Origin: Hanleya hanleyi
Taxonomy: Eukaryota > Mollusca > Polyplacophora > Lepidopleurida > Hanleyidae
Assembly: GCA_036873755.1 (NCBI GenBank)
Contig: JAVTVY010006829.1
Span: 62,001-126,000, forward strand
Reading direction: 5' to 3'
Length of the DNA stretch: 64,000 bases
Position numbers and translations under genes: made by a program. Below the pieces are notes generated by a model. The model was not told the DNA's origin. It made no database searches and saw only the letters and a program-made list of their open reading frames with translations. Below, piece by piece: positions 54,855 to 64,000 of the stretch. Numbering within the stretch: the first letter of the stretch is position 1; every line of letters begins with the position of its first letter.

Positions 54855-55641
54855 GTAAGGAGAGATATGTATGCCATTTGTATTACGTGGCAGACTTGCA
54901 TAATATCTTATCTAACTATGATAACAAGATACAGAAGCGCCATAACATCCGATACTTTCTTGGGATATTTATTAAACTGTCAGAAGGACTGGGTATAGAC
55001 GTGATGTACGCAAAATATTTGGATCAAAACGGACCAAAATGTGTTTGGGTCAAAATGGAATATGACACAATATCTGTAGGTCCGTCACGTCTATACCCCC
55101 AAAATATCTGGTCAATTTGACCTAATCCTTCTGACAGTGTAACACAATACACTCAGAATATCAGCATGTGGGGGTCAGATATCAGCTCTTTATCAGATTA
55201 CGCCATTTCATATATCCACCACCATGTTATCGACTATATATATATGGGGATAACAATAGGGAATAATAGAGTGCGAGGTTATTGTTCATTTTCCTAGGCA
55301 TAATTGTATTTCACTATTGAACTCAGCGATAACGGACTCTCATTTGGGGACGTTGACGTTGAGTAATAAAACTATAAAACTCACTATGCATTCAACTCTG
55401 TATCAGTTAAAAGCTTGTGACAATGTCAACGTATCTAGGTTTAATGTGCTCTGTCGCTTTTAGTTCCTCTCTGTAAAGGTATGTAATCGTCGAATCAATC
55501 GGAATTTCAATCGGAATTGACCGTTCAACATCTCAATGTACTGGCAACATAGTTTTATGAGCAGGAGTAAATACGTTTTGAAGACCGACTATATTTGCAA
55601 TTGAACCGTTGATTTCACAAGTGCAAGTGATTTTATTTTAG
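54855..55641. other. Intron sequence between exons 9 and 10
   Basis: The coding frame of exon 9 happens to stay open past its donor to 55120, so the frame alone would overstate the exon. The strong GTAAGG donor and phase fit define the end at 54854. 54960-55130 contains a rough inverted repeat around CCAAAATGTGTTTGGGTC. Confidence 0.5.
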
Positions 55642-55836
55642 CTGGAGGCTGTTTCTATGGAAATGGAACGTTGAGGAACGGTGATCTAGTGCGGGAAGGC
55701 TGTGATAGATACTGTCGTTGTGACAATGGTACGATAAGCTGTTGGCCTGTATGTAAAGATGTGGATCCACCTAGACCACAGTGTGAACGGATAATTATGA
55801 ACAACAGATGTTGTCCAACCTGGAAATGTCCGGCAG
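55642..55836 (+). CDS. Exon 10: VWC domain 6
   Basis: The acceptor is TTTTATTTTAG and the donor is GCAG|GTACGT; 195 nt, phase 1-1. It has ten cysteines with GCDRYCRC and RCCPTWKC. It starts GGCFYGNGTLRNGDLVREGC, the typical G..Y.NG..F..GD pattern that opens VWC domains. Confidence 0.9.
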
Positions 55837-56298
55837 GTACGTCATTATGATCTCCAGCAGATTTTTCTTCACTCGCCTCCATTCATTCGAGAAACACAAT
55901 ACATCGGAAGATCCGATAGAGCGGTCGCTGAATCCTCCACGACGGAATCCACACCAACAACTCCATATTCGTGCAGGAATTCTTGTAAACTTATTGTTTT
56001 TCCATAAAAACTTTCTAATCCTAATACCCCAAATACCACACATTTATGCACGGTTGGAGACCATTCAGTGGTACCTTTTTAACAGATAAATTTACTCCAG
56101 ATGGGTTCTCTGTTTTGGTGGCCTCTGTTCTGCGAACATTGAGACTGAAACACTATTTGGACCATTCGTGTCTAACTCCTGATGGATCATGAACATGTTC
56201 CTCAATTATCCAGAATGGTTTCCCTGTTTGATGTATGACTGTATGTGTGGATCCCACTCTATTATTAAACCATCACTGTTTTCCATTCTAATTTTCAG

Positions 56299-56581
56299 AA
56301 CGTAAATTACCAGTTGCTATGGTTACTGTGATAACTTTCACATTGTCTGGAACATGCGACGATGGCAACCCAAGTTTTACAAATGAACTTATAAAGAAAG
56401 TCATACTAGAGTTCAGGACTCGCCAGATCTGTCCCCAAGGCTCTGTACGTGATTATATTATTATGTGTGAACCAGCACAGTTTACTGTCATGTGTCCTCG
56501 CTTTGGTGCAAATTCCAGGCCAAAAAGACACACCGGAAGTGCTTCAATAACAGTCATCATCAGAATTAAAGCAATAATCAA
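56299..56581 (+). CDS. Exon 11: Cys-containing module, first part
   Basis: The acceptor is TAATTTTCAG and the donor is CAA|GTAAGT; phase 1 in, phase 2 out. It reads VTVITFTLSGTCDDGNPSFT and continues with ICPQGS, IIMCEP and TVMCPRFG, ending SASITVIIRIKAIIK. Alternating hydrophobic strands around a few Cys suggest a small beta-rich domain. It reminds me of a module that precedes ephrin-receptor-like Cys repeats in invertebrate adhesion proteins, but I cannot name it. The phase-2 exit fits only exon 12. Confidence 0.8.
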
Positions 56582-57489
56582 GTAAGTTTTTTTACCGTTC
56601 ACTATACTGTTTTGTAGACGAGACCTTGTATAAAAGGACAGAAGCTAATAAGCTGCACCAGACAGTGGTTATCCCCGTTACCCACGGCAAGGTTCCGTAC
56701 ACCACGAACAGTCGTAGACTTGTTGCGGACCGATGCATGAGAGGGGACCACATTGATCTCTGTCAGAGCAGGAGCTATTCAAAATACACTGTCATCTCCC
56801 GTGTTCACCACCAGTATCCACTGCTATCCTTTAATTGTACCCTTGTTATGTTAAAAAAAAAATAGCTTTACGGTTACTTATTGATCACTATGTTACAAAG
56901 CTCATCAATAACCAACAACATCATCAGTTACCAGATTCATCTATCCGTCAGTCAGTCCTATCTGCTAATCATAGATGAACTGGTATTAAACATGTTTCGT
57001 GATGAGATCTGTTAGTTCAGTGTACATTTACCCTTAGAATTCTGACCTTGGTGAATCTGGTGAGACAGACCATGAACTATCGGAATGAGATCAGAGCCAC
57101 GATGGTTTTACTCTGAAAACCATCAAAGAGATAAAGCGAACCAATAACACTCGTTGTCAGTAATGCTATCGTGGTGACCAAAAATGGGCAATGGCTGACA
57201 AGAACATTCAAGAACAGAATAAACTTGCAGCCGACGACACCTTACACTCGCTATGTACTGGTGGAGCATACGTTTTTAATTGATATGAATCAAAATCAAG
57301 AAACATTGAACGCTTCTCATGCTTTTCGGTCTATGGCTGTGCGTATATCCAAATAAAATATATGTTGGACGGTCCGTTACTATGTCACATATGGTTGTAG
57401 AGTGCAGTCAATGTTGATATTTGTATGCCTGTATTTTCAGCCCCAAAACGGAAACCCTTCGTGAATTATTCAATGTTGTTTTTTTTCAG
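56582..57489. other. Intron between exons 11 and 12, with coding-like stretches
   Basis: Two stretches are less AT-rich and open: 56617-56863 (LYKRTEANKLHQTVV, then VADRCMRGDHIDLC) and 57171-57356 (WLTRTFKNRINLQPTTPY). Neither can be spliced into the receptor frame, and neither is recognised. They may be remnants of an old gene fragment or transposon. Confidence 0.35.
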
Positions 57490-57668
57490 TGAGACAGTGG
57501 ACAGTTCATTAGCGTCATACAGTCTAGTACAAAAAGTTATCAATGCTACATCGAGTAACTTTGTCATCAGCTCTGGTAGTGAGATTTATCCGGTAATATC
57601 GCCAGCTGAAGTCACAACAAAATCTATCATTTGTCAGAGCGGCTACATAAAACAAGAGGATGGTTGTG
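57490..57668 (+). CDS. Exon 12: Cys-containing module, second part
   Basis: The acceptor is the poly-T tract ending TTTTCAG; the donor is TGTG|GTAAGT. It completes codon AAT and reads NETVDSSLASYSLVQKVINA, then SIICQSGYIKQEDGCG, leaving in phase 1. The ending ICQSGYIKQEDGCG looks like the start of a GCC2/GCC3-type Cys repeat that would need more cysteines. The next exon found is FN3, so an intervening exon may be missing or too short to see. Confidence 0.75.
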
Positions 57669-58009
57669 GTAAGTGCGTGGGTGGATGATCAATTCGCAAT
57701 CTGATACTAGGTATGAGAAGTAGTGCTAGTCTGTATAACACTGAAGAAAATAAGAACCTAGCATCTTTCGAGACTAACCTCGAGATTAATTTGAGAGACT
57801 TAGTGTTTTTGATTTGATGCAATACTCGTTTTTATCGCAGAGATTTAGGATCTCAACAGAACTGAACTCGACATCCACCAATATGTATTGAAAATGCATA
57901 CAGTTCGTTTTACAGGTACGTCAGATGGAATTTAAGGTCACCACAAGCTAGGCTCAAGGGTTAGTTGCGTCTGATAGATTCAAATCTATTACCAAATTTA
58001 AGCAACAGC

Positions 58010-59360
58010 TAGCGACATGATCTTCTCGTGGAGAGTTATTTAACAATCGCAAAAGGTTTATTAAGGAAATTGGTATTTCTCTTTCAATAAATCATAACAA
58101 TATCAGTACACTGGACCCCAAAATACATAAAACACCATACATAGCTGGATTCAATCCTGGTTGGGAAGGGTATTGCGCCACCATTTCTAAAACCCCTGGC
58201 GTTGAACGTTGAACGTTGATTTCGAAAAATTCAAAATGTCATACAGAAGAACTTTATGCGAAAGGACATACACCGTACATACATGTATCTACCTGGGATT
58301 TCCCAACTCTCTATAATACAATCACTCATCAGGACCTTATTGTCCGTCATAGTTCATTAGTATTATCGGTGTTCAAGAAAACTGATCCCCGATATATTAG
58401 TCAAAAGCCATAATGCATTCTTCATCTCTACTAAGTTATCATGCATAGGATGCTTCTTTGTTTATAGAGTTTTTCTTGAACTTCTCATTAATAATATCTA
58501 TGTGTAATTTGGCAACACAATATATCAACAGCATGACTTTGAGAATTCAAATATGGAGAACGTACATGGGTGCCGTGGACAGATATTGAATCTTATAGGA
58601 TCATATAGGATTACAAATCCTATAAGATCCTATAGATTTAAACAAAATATAGGATTCGGATCTTATATGATTTGAATCGATCCTCCCGGATTTTCAAAAC
58701 TCCTATATGTTTTTTTTGTAAGGGTACACCTGGATTTGAAGGATTAGTAGATAGTACTAATGGTACATTATATTTATACATATCTGTATAGAAATTAAGC
58801 AGACCTTCTCTCTTAGATCAGCAAAACAAGTTTGATACCATAAACTTTCTGGAAAGTAATATCCCAGTGAGACTTTTATATGGCGTACACATATATCGCC
58901 TAAGATTCTGTATAAAATATGACGATTTTAATCAATGTCACATTGACATTATAGTAGAAACAGGGCTATATCAGGCACCAATCGCCTCCACTCAAAGTTT
59001 CTCAAATAGAAATCTGATATTTGGAACATCAAGTTGTCTTGCCGGTGTGGAGGCTAAGAGTGTCCGCCTCATATCCTCTGACCCAGCTAGGACACTTTTC
59101 TCCATATTGCGGATAAGTGTCCGTCCTTGGTTGCAATAGAAAAGTATATGAAAAGGGAAACTAATCACCAGGACATCATACCGGCATCACTGAAAACTGT
59201 GACCGCTTCTCTCTTACAGGAAACTAGGCTATGTTTATGTTTTTTATGATGTTCTTTCATTTGATGCTAATGCTGTTATACGATATATTTCTTTAGATTA
59301 TGGACGTAGAATTCTTTAATGGATGACAACTGAATATTGAATGATGGACCTAGATACTTG
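58010..59360 (+). mobile_element. Degenerate PLE copy
   Basis: N-terminal RT scraps at 58030-58140, a GTTGAAC triplication at 58199-58216, motif-A region STWDFPTLYNTITHQDL at 58286-58340, then broken C-terminal blocks near 58870. The tail ends near 59350. A palindrome rich in GATCCTATA (about 58590-58680) interrupts it. Confidence 0.7.
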
Positions 59361-59671
59361 TATGATATGAATATGCTTAATGGGACAACCCAGTTTGGAT
59401 GGGATATCGTTCAAAAATACGTCATTTATCGCATACGGATTATAACTACTCTTTGATTGGTGATATTTGTTTCAGTATTTTTATCCTAAAAAGAATTTTT
59501 GAGAATATCAAGCTTGGTTAAAAACAGCTTAAATTTAAATTGCACTAAGTGGCCTTGAAATCATTCTTTAGATTGTCATGAATTCGGAAAGTTGGACACA
59601 CTCCAGAGTTTGTGTCCCATGGAGTAATTTTGTTTATCATTTTGAGTGATTAAAATTTTAAAATTTTTATA

Positions 59672-61060
59672 GCATACAAGCGTCATTCATAATTCAGCCG
59701 TCGTCCATTAAAGAATATCCGCGTCCATAATCCAAAGACCTATTCCATATCCATATAACAGTATTAGCACCAAATTCAGAAAGACAATCATAGTATACAT
59801 AAACATAGGCTTGTTTCCTGCAAGAGAGAAGCGGTCAACAGTTTTCAATGATGCCGGCAAGACATCATGATGTTCCAAAAATATCAAATCCGTATCGCTG
59901 ATAAGTATTCTTAATCCATAATATTCGTTGTAAAGTCGTCATCTAAAGAATGATGTATCTCAGTCACGCTTTGATTGTGACTGTTCATATGAGTACCATG
60001 AGGATCTTGAAGTACATGGATTCATACGGCCCCTAGCCCCGGGTTAAGCGGAATTAGACACAAGTTACGAAACGTAACGCCATAGATCTTGCACGCTACA
60101 TGTACGTTCGTATTTTGCTATCAGCATGCGATATGTATCGCCAAATTTGAGAAACTTTGAGTGGAGGCGCTTGGTTGAATAGCCCTGTTTTATAAGTTTC
60201 TGCAACAATGTTTTGTGACGTTGGTTGAAATCGTCACATTTAACACAGGATCTAGCAAATGCTACAAGGCGAGATATGTATACGCCATATGCAGGTCCCA
60301 CTGGAATATTACTGTCCAGAAACGGATAGTTTACGATGTCGAAATTGTAATCATCTCTTTTGTCATACAGTCGACGAGAGAGAATGCCCGCTTCATTTTT
60401 GTAGAGATATAGATCTAAATATGATGTGCCTGTAGGGCTACCTGTAGTTTCCTTCAAATCCAGTGAAGGTGGGTAAATATCCTTCACTGCATCATTTATA
60501 TAGCGATTATCCACAGCGAGAAGATATAGCGTTCGGTGAATGAGAAGGAACGGGCTTTGAATGGATCGGTTTTTGAAAGCGCCTGCATATAGTCATATTC
60601 ATAGAAGAACAGATACAGGTCAGGCAACAGGGGTGCGCAATTAGTACCCACTGAAATACCTATATGCTGCTGATATACTGTGTTGCCAAATTTCACATAG
60701 ATATTTTTAATGAGAAATTCAATCAACATCCCATGATTGATATCTTTTGTATGTAATAGAGCTAAAGAATGCTTTATGGCTTCCGACATTAATATATCTA
60801 CGATCAGTTTTCTTGAACACAGATACTATTAATGAACTAATTAGACGGCCAATAAGGTCCTGATGAGTGATTGTAGTATAGAGAGTCGAGAAATCCCATG
60901 TGGATACATGTCTGTCCGGTATGTGACCTTTAGCATCAAGTTCTTCCGTGAGACATTTTGAGTTTTTCAATATCCACATACATTCAACGCCAGAGTTTTT
61001 AGAAATAGTGGCGCAATACCTTTCCCAAAATGCTTTCACCGCCTGAAGGGCCCTCGTTGA
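59672..61060 (-). mobile_element. PLE copy with YIDD lost, close relative of the 13-14.5 kb copy
   Basis: On the - strand: ALQAVKAFWERYCATISKNS, STWDFSTLYTTITHQDL, motif B changed to GISVGTNCAPLLPDLYLFFY, and a deletion that destroys motif C (TERYIFSLW). The C-terminus from 60514, the module (59954-60062) and the tail follow. Its 5' truncation lies within about 10 bp of that of the 13-14.5 kb copy. It sits in the intron before exon 13. Confidence 0.85.
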
Positions 61061-61373
61061 TAATAACAATGATAATTGTAGATCTATAATCGACTAGAAT
61101 TGGCTTTTGGAAAAAAAATTCTTCGTGTGCACCGCTTTACTTAAAGGGTTATCAAATGTCCAATAGCATAGTCATCAATCTAGAAACACTTTCCTTTCTA
61201 TCTCTTCTAATTATTTGACTGCGACATCATTTTCCACCCAATTGTTACCTTTTCAAATATGGAATAAACCTCCCACTACAGCTGGTTGCTTGCCAATCTT
61301 AAACATATTGTATTAGTTGATCCTCTGACATTTCCATTGACACTTCTCTGTATTATTTCCTTATACCTCACAG

Positions 61374-61709
61374 TGGCTGGATACATCATCAGCTCAAACC
61401 AGTCCATCTCCTTCCACGTGACGTTAAACACGACATCTGTGACGAAGAACACTGCCACCCTACGCTGGGACGGTCTTCCACACGAGAAACTGGATTACCT
61501 CGACGAGTTGATGTTGGAATACCGAGATTTGACACGCGATGGAGAATGGATATCTACTTATAAACTTCACTCCTCAGTAAAAGTCTACGTTCTCCAATCC
61601 TTAAACCCTGGCACACTCTATGTTGTGAGGTTAATCTTGTTGACTAGCAGGTTTGGTGTGAACCGTTACACTGCCGCCTCCTCTGTTTTTCAAACTCATC
61701 ATCTCCAAG
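61374..61709 (+). CDS. Exon 13: fibronectin III domain
   Basis: The acceptor is TATACCTCACAG and the donor is CAAG|GTAAAT; 336 nt, phase 1-1. TSVTKNTATLRWDGLPHEKL gives the strand-B Trp. VYVLQSLNPGTLYVVRLILL is the L.P.T.Y.V strand E-F signature. It begins about 300 bp after the 5'-truncated end of a PLE inserted in the preceding intron. Confidence 0.9.
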
Positions 61710-62096
61710 GTAAATCTTACCATGATACATTACCGCATGTTTGTACTATCATATGAGTATTTTTAACGACCATGGGACATGCCCACATGCTTGTCCTCCC
61801 ATATGACCAAATATAAATACCATGAGACTTTCCCGCATGTTTGTACTGCCGTATGACTAAGTGTTCATGGGAATCCCTTGGTGATTATTCAACACAAACA
61901 CACAGTATCACATCAGAGATGTGGCGTGATATTAACCAGTAAAAATATTTTAGTGAGATTACTCAATTACCAGAATGTGTCAAAGTGCAAGTGATTCCCT
62001 TTTGTTTTGCTTTGTTTCCTTTACAACATATTAGAAGACAGTATTATGTTATATTTCCCAATCAATCTCATAACATTGTTATATTTTTACCTCTAG

Positions 62097-62414
62097 TTTA
62101 TATACCTCAGCACATCAGACCAACGTTAACAGGGATGGACGTGTCGACTTACTCAGTCACGTTACATTGGGATGCGTTGTCGGAAAGCCCGAAGATCTTT
62201 ATAGACGAACTATTTATATCGTACAAACAAGTGTTCAAAGATGGACACGAGACAATATATAAAAGGACAGAGGGACTTTCCCCAACTGTGACAAAATATA
62301 CCTTACACGAACTCCTGCCTGATACCATATACAAAGTGAAAATTGGAGTAATATTAACCAATGGGACAACAGTATTTTCTCTCGCCGCGGATCTAAGGAC
62401 GAAACGTGCACCAG
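62097..62414 (+). CDS. Exon 14: fibronectin III domain, membrane-proximal
   Basis: The acceptor is TTTTTACCTCTAG and the donor is CCAG|GTGAGA; 318 nt, phase 1-1. YSVTLHWDALSES and YTLHELLPDTIYKVKIGVIL are the FN3 strand-B and E-F motifs. A later AG (62109-62110) would break the frame, so 62097 is the start. One NGT sequon is present. Confidence 0.9.
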
Positions 62415-63109
62415 GTGAGATGTGTCTTGATTCCATAAAACTTAAATTACATAAATCTAAGTGAATAAAAATGTGGATTTATTATTATTCTAGAATGAAC
62501 TTTTCAAGTAGTAACCTTGAAAAATTTGATCATCAAAGAAATTTATGCTTGGTATCTACAACAACTATCCCAGATGTATTATATTGGAGCTTACCCTCTA
62601 CAAGGGGTTTGGACGACACCCTTGATTATATATCACATAGATATGCACAATGTGCACCAGATAGATATTCTAGGTTTGTCCAAACACACCCAGTGCTGTA
62701 CCCTAATGGTGTATTCAAAAACATACCCAGTGCAGTACCATATTAATGTGTTCAACAACATACCCAGTTCAATACCATATTAATGTTTTCAACAACATAC
62801 CCTGTTCAGTGCCATATTATTGAATTCAACAACATACTCAGTTCAGTACCATATTAATGTACCCAAAAACAGTACATTAGATATATGCTGTACAGGCTGG
62901 CATCTCTGATCCTGTTGATCCGGTCACTATTACTTACAAGAAGCTAAACCGTGTGTATATCAATTCATATTTTTATCCTATCTGGATTTGTCATACGAGG
63001 AAGGTTGTGTGTTTATTAACACGATCATTCCCTTTGAATGATAACTGGTTGTTGCATGCCGATTTAGACGCCTCATTTATTACCAATATACGAGTTGTCA
63101 GAGCATAAA
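62415..63109. repeat. Intron 14 with a 37-bp tandem repeat
   Basis: ACATACCCAGT... recurs at 62721, 62758, 62795 and 62832 (37-bp period), with a diverged first unit near 62684. The unit is ACATACCCAGTTCAGTACCA + TATTAATGTGTTCAACA. The rest has no feature. Confidence 0.85.
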
Positions 63110-63365
63110 TTCCATCATAGCTCTCTAGATTTGTATCTAATACCGCTTATGCCGGTGCTAGGGGCCGTCTGGTCATGTCATCCAACTTGCCACATGAACA
63201 GGTACAATAAAATCGTACCTGAGATACAACACAGATTACGAATCGTTAGATTCTTGGTATATGCTTTAGAATAGGTTAACTGGAAGACTATACTGTGAAG
63301 TCATGTGGCTCTGCCAGTATGTCGGCACCTCTTCCCACTTCCCTTTGTTGTGTTGTAATTATTAA
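63110..63365 (+). mobile_element. Family Y2 copy 3
   Basis: Module at 63131-63229: TTGTATCT (63131-63138) with AGATACAA (63222-63229); hairpin CAGGTAC (63199-63205) with GTACCTG (63215-63221); loop AATAAAATC. The family flank AGTCATGTGGCTCTGCCAGT follows, and it ends GTTGTGTTGTAATTA. It lies about 170 bp before the transmembrane exon. Confidence 0.7.
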
Positions 63366-63532
63366 CTCAAATACAACCATCGTGTGCCTGCGCTGACATA
63401 TTTGGTCCATTGATCTCAAGTGCATTATTTGGTATGACAAACTCAGTAATAACGAGTGATTGAGGACGAAGACGACCATATATCTACCTCACTGAGGATA
63501 ATATTTACTTTCTATTCTTGTATATTCTGCAG

Positions 63533-63714
63533 AGACGCCTATTTCTTCCGAACTGAATACTCACCGTGGTGTGATAATCGGCGTGAGTGTGGTGGCCATT
63601 GTTGCCGTGTCCGCACTCATTCTCCTTGTTATCTATTTTCTCCGGAAAAGTCGTGGCTCGTCTAGACTAAGTTCGTCAAGCAGCGAGACAAACTTCGAAA
63701 ACAAGATGTACGAC
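63533..63714 (+). CDS. Exon 15: transmembrane helix and start of cytoplasmic tail
   Basis: The acceptor is TATTCTGCAG and the donor is GAC|GTGAGT, leaving in phase 0. It begins ETPISSELNTHRG. A hydrophobic run, IIGVSVVAIVAVSALILLVI, follows and then the stop-transfer sequence FLRKSRGSSR. The tail begins LSSSSSETNFENKMYD. A Ser-rich stretch with a Tyr could be a regulatory site. A terminal NPxY-like motif known in Sas would be in the next exon, which is outside the window. Confidence 0.9.
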
Positions 63715-64000
63715 GTGAGTATCTACTCGTCACCGTGAATAATAACACTCAGCAAGCGTGTAAAACATTTTATATGACACTCTGAAATATTATGAATGGG
63801 TGAAATTTTACATCACGCATGTTTTCTGCTTAGTATAAGCCTCATATTTCATTACATAAGGGATATCATAGACCCACTTGACGCATTTGCTGCAGATGCT
63901 CTTTCCTGTATATTAGAATGTCGTCGATGTTTGACGTTCTATCGTCGTCAAAATGCTGCTGATGCAAACAAACGTTAAAGGCGGCCCAAAGGGAATACTC
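63715..64000. other. Start of the last visible intron
   Basis: No coding exon in frame with exon 15 is visible. An AG at 63894-63895 (TTTGCTGCAG) would read MLFPVY then stop, which I do not accept as the terminal exon. Confidence 0.5.

Larger units (their letters stand above)
4019..63714 (+). other. Gene span: VWC/FN3 single-pass receptor, Sas-like (3' end off window)
   Basis: Fifteen coding exons add up to 3600 nt, or 1200 codons, with no stop and matching phases at all fourteen junctions. Domain order by residue: signal peptide 1-26; 8-Cys IGFBP-like domain 27-84; FN3 84-178; four VWC domains in one exon each (179-460); FN3-like exon 461-619; two more VWC exons (620-767); Cys-containing module 768-921; two FN3 exons (922-1139); transmembrane helix about 1153-1176; short basic and Ser-rich tail to 1200. 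VWC plus FN3 domains, a single helix and a short tail match the insect 'putative epidermal cell surface receptor' (Sas) architecture. A role in epithelial apical adhesion or signalling is inferred from that resemblance only. Intron 1 is 37.3 kb. Further exons could be hidden in it or between 57.67 and 61.37 kb. The tail exon is beyond 64 kb. Confidence 0.75.

Noticed and set aside
54855..55120. Extension of exon 9 through its open frame
   Set aside because: The open frame continues past a strong GTAAGG donor by chance. The extension loses VWC character and ends in a stop, which would truncate the receptor.
56617..56863. Possible additional receptor exon (LYKRTEANKLH...)
   Set aside because: It would need a 35-bp intron after exon 11, and its phase does not fit exon 12. 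Without it exons 11 and 12 join perfectly.
57841..57900. Possible exon after TTTTTATCGCAG
   Set aside because: In the required phase it reads a stop after two codons.
63796..63978. Terminal exon of the receptor at the right edge
   Set aside because: No phase-0 acceptor gives a plausible tail. The open frame starts inside the intron.

Overview
This is animal nuclear DNA: AT-rich, full of introns and transposons, with no bacterial or organellar gene arrangement. Two short repeat families end in a tail of the type ...TGAAATATTGCTGAACGCGACGTTAAA followed by (TC)n or (TCAC)n. That tail is very common in gastropod molluscs, especially vetigastropods (abalone and top-shell relatives). The host assignment is an inference from repeat style and was not checked against a database.

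One host gene dominates the window and lies on the + strand. Fifteen coding exons (4019-4268, then 41581-63714) join in a single open frame of exactly 1200 codons. All have GT/AG borders, and almost every junction is phase 1. The protein is a type I membrane receptor. Its order is signal peptide, short cysteine-rich IGFBP-like domain, fibronectin III, four VWC domains, a long FN3-like exon, two more VWC domains, an unfamiliar Cys module, two FN3 domains, one transmembrane helix and the start of a Ser-rich cytoplasmic tail. The VWC + FN3 + single helix layout resembles the 'putative epidermal cell surface receptor' / Drosophila Stranded-at-second (Sas) group. The last exon or exons lie beyond the right edge. 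The first intron is 37 kb.

Nearly everything else is transposon-derived. More than fifteen pieces of one Penelope-like retroelement (PLE) family are present, on both strands. One copy (13.07-14.50 kb, - strand) keeps a long reverse-transcriptase frame with a YIDD motif. Around them are two SINE families, two fragments of a LINE with an RNase-H-like C-terminus, several terminal-inverted-repeat or foldback elements with target-site duplications, and many tandem arrays. The arrays have units of 35, 37, 44, 62, 119 and about 165 bp. The region 9.14-15.99 kb is duplicated in tandem at 16.17-19.82 kb. The two copies serve as empty-site controls for each other, so several insertions and one array expansion can be placed after the duplication.

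The most promising new observation is a module of about 100-110 nt in the 3' untranslated part of the PLE. It also occurs in two families of short non-autonomous elements. The three families differ in sequence but keep the same pairings: a closing stem, a hairpin with covarying base pairs and a conserved 9-nt loop, a middle stem with changed partners, and a possible loop-loop contact. It looks like an undescribed structured RNA, possibly a ribozyme or replication signal for these retroelements.
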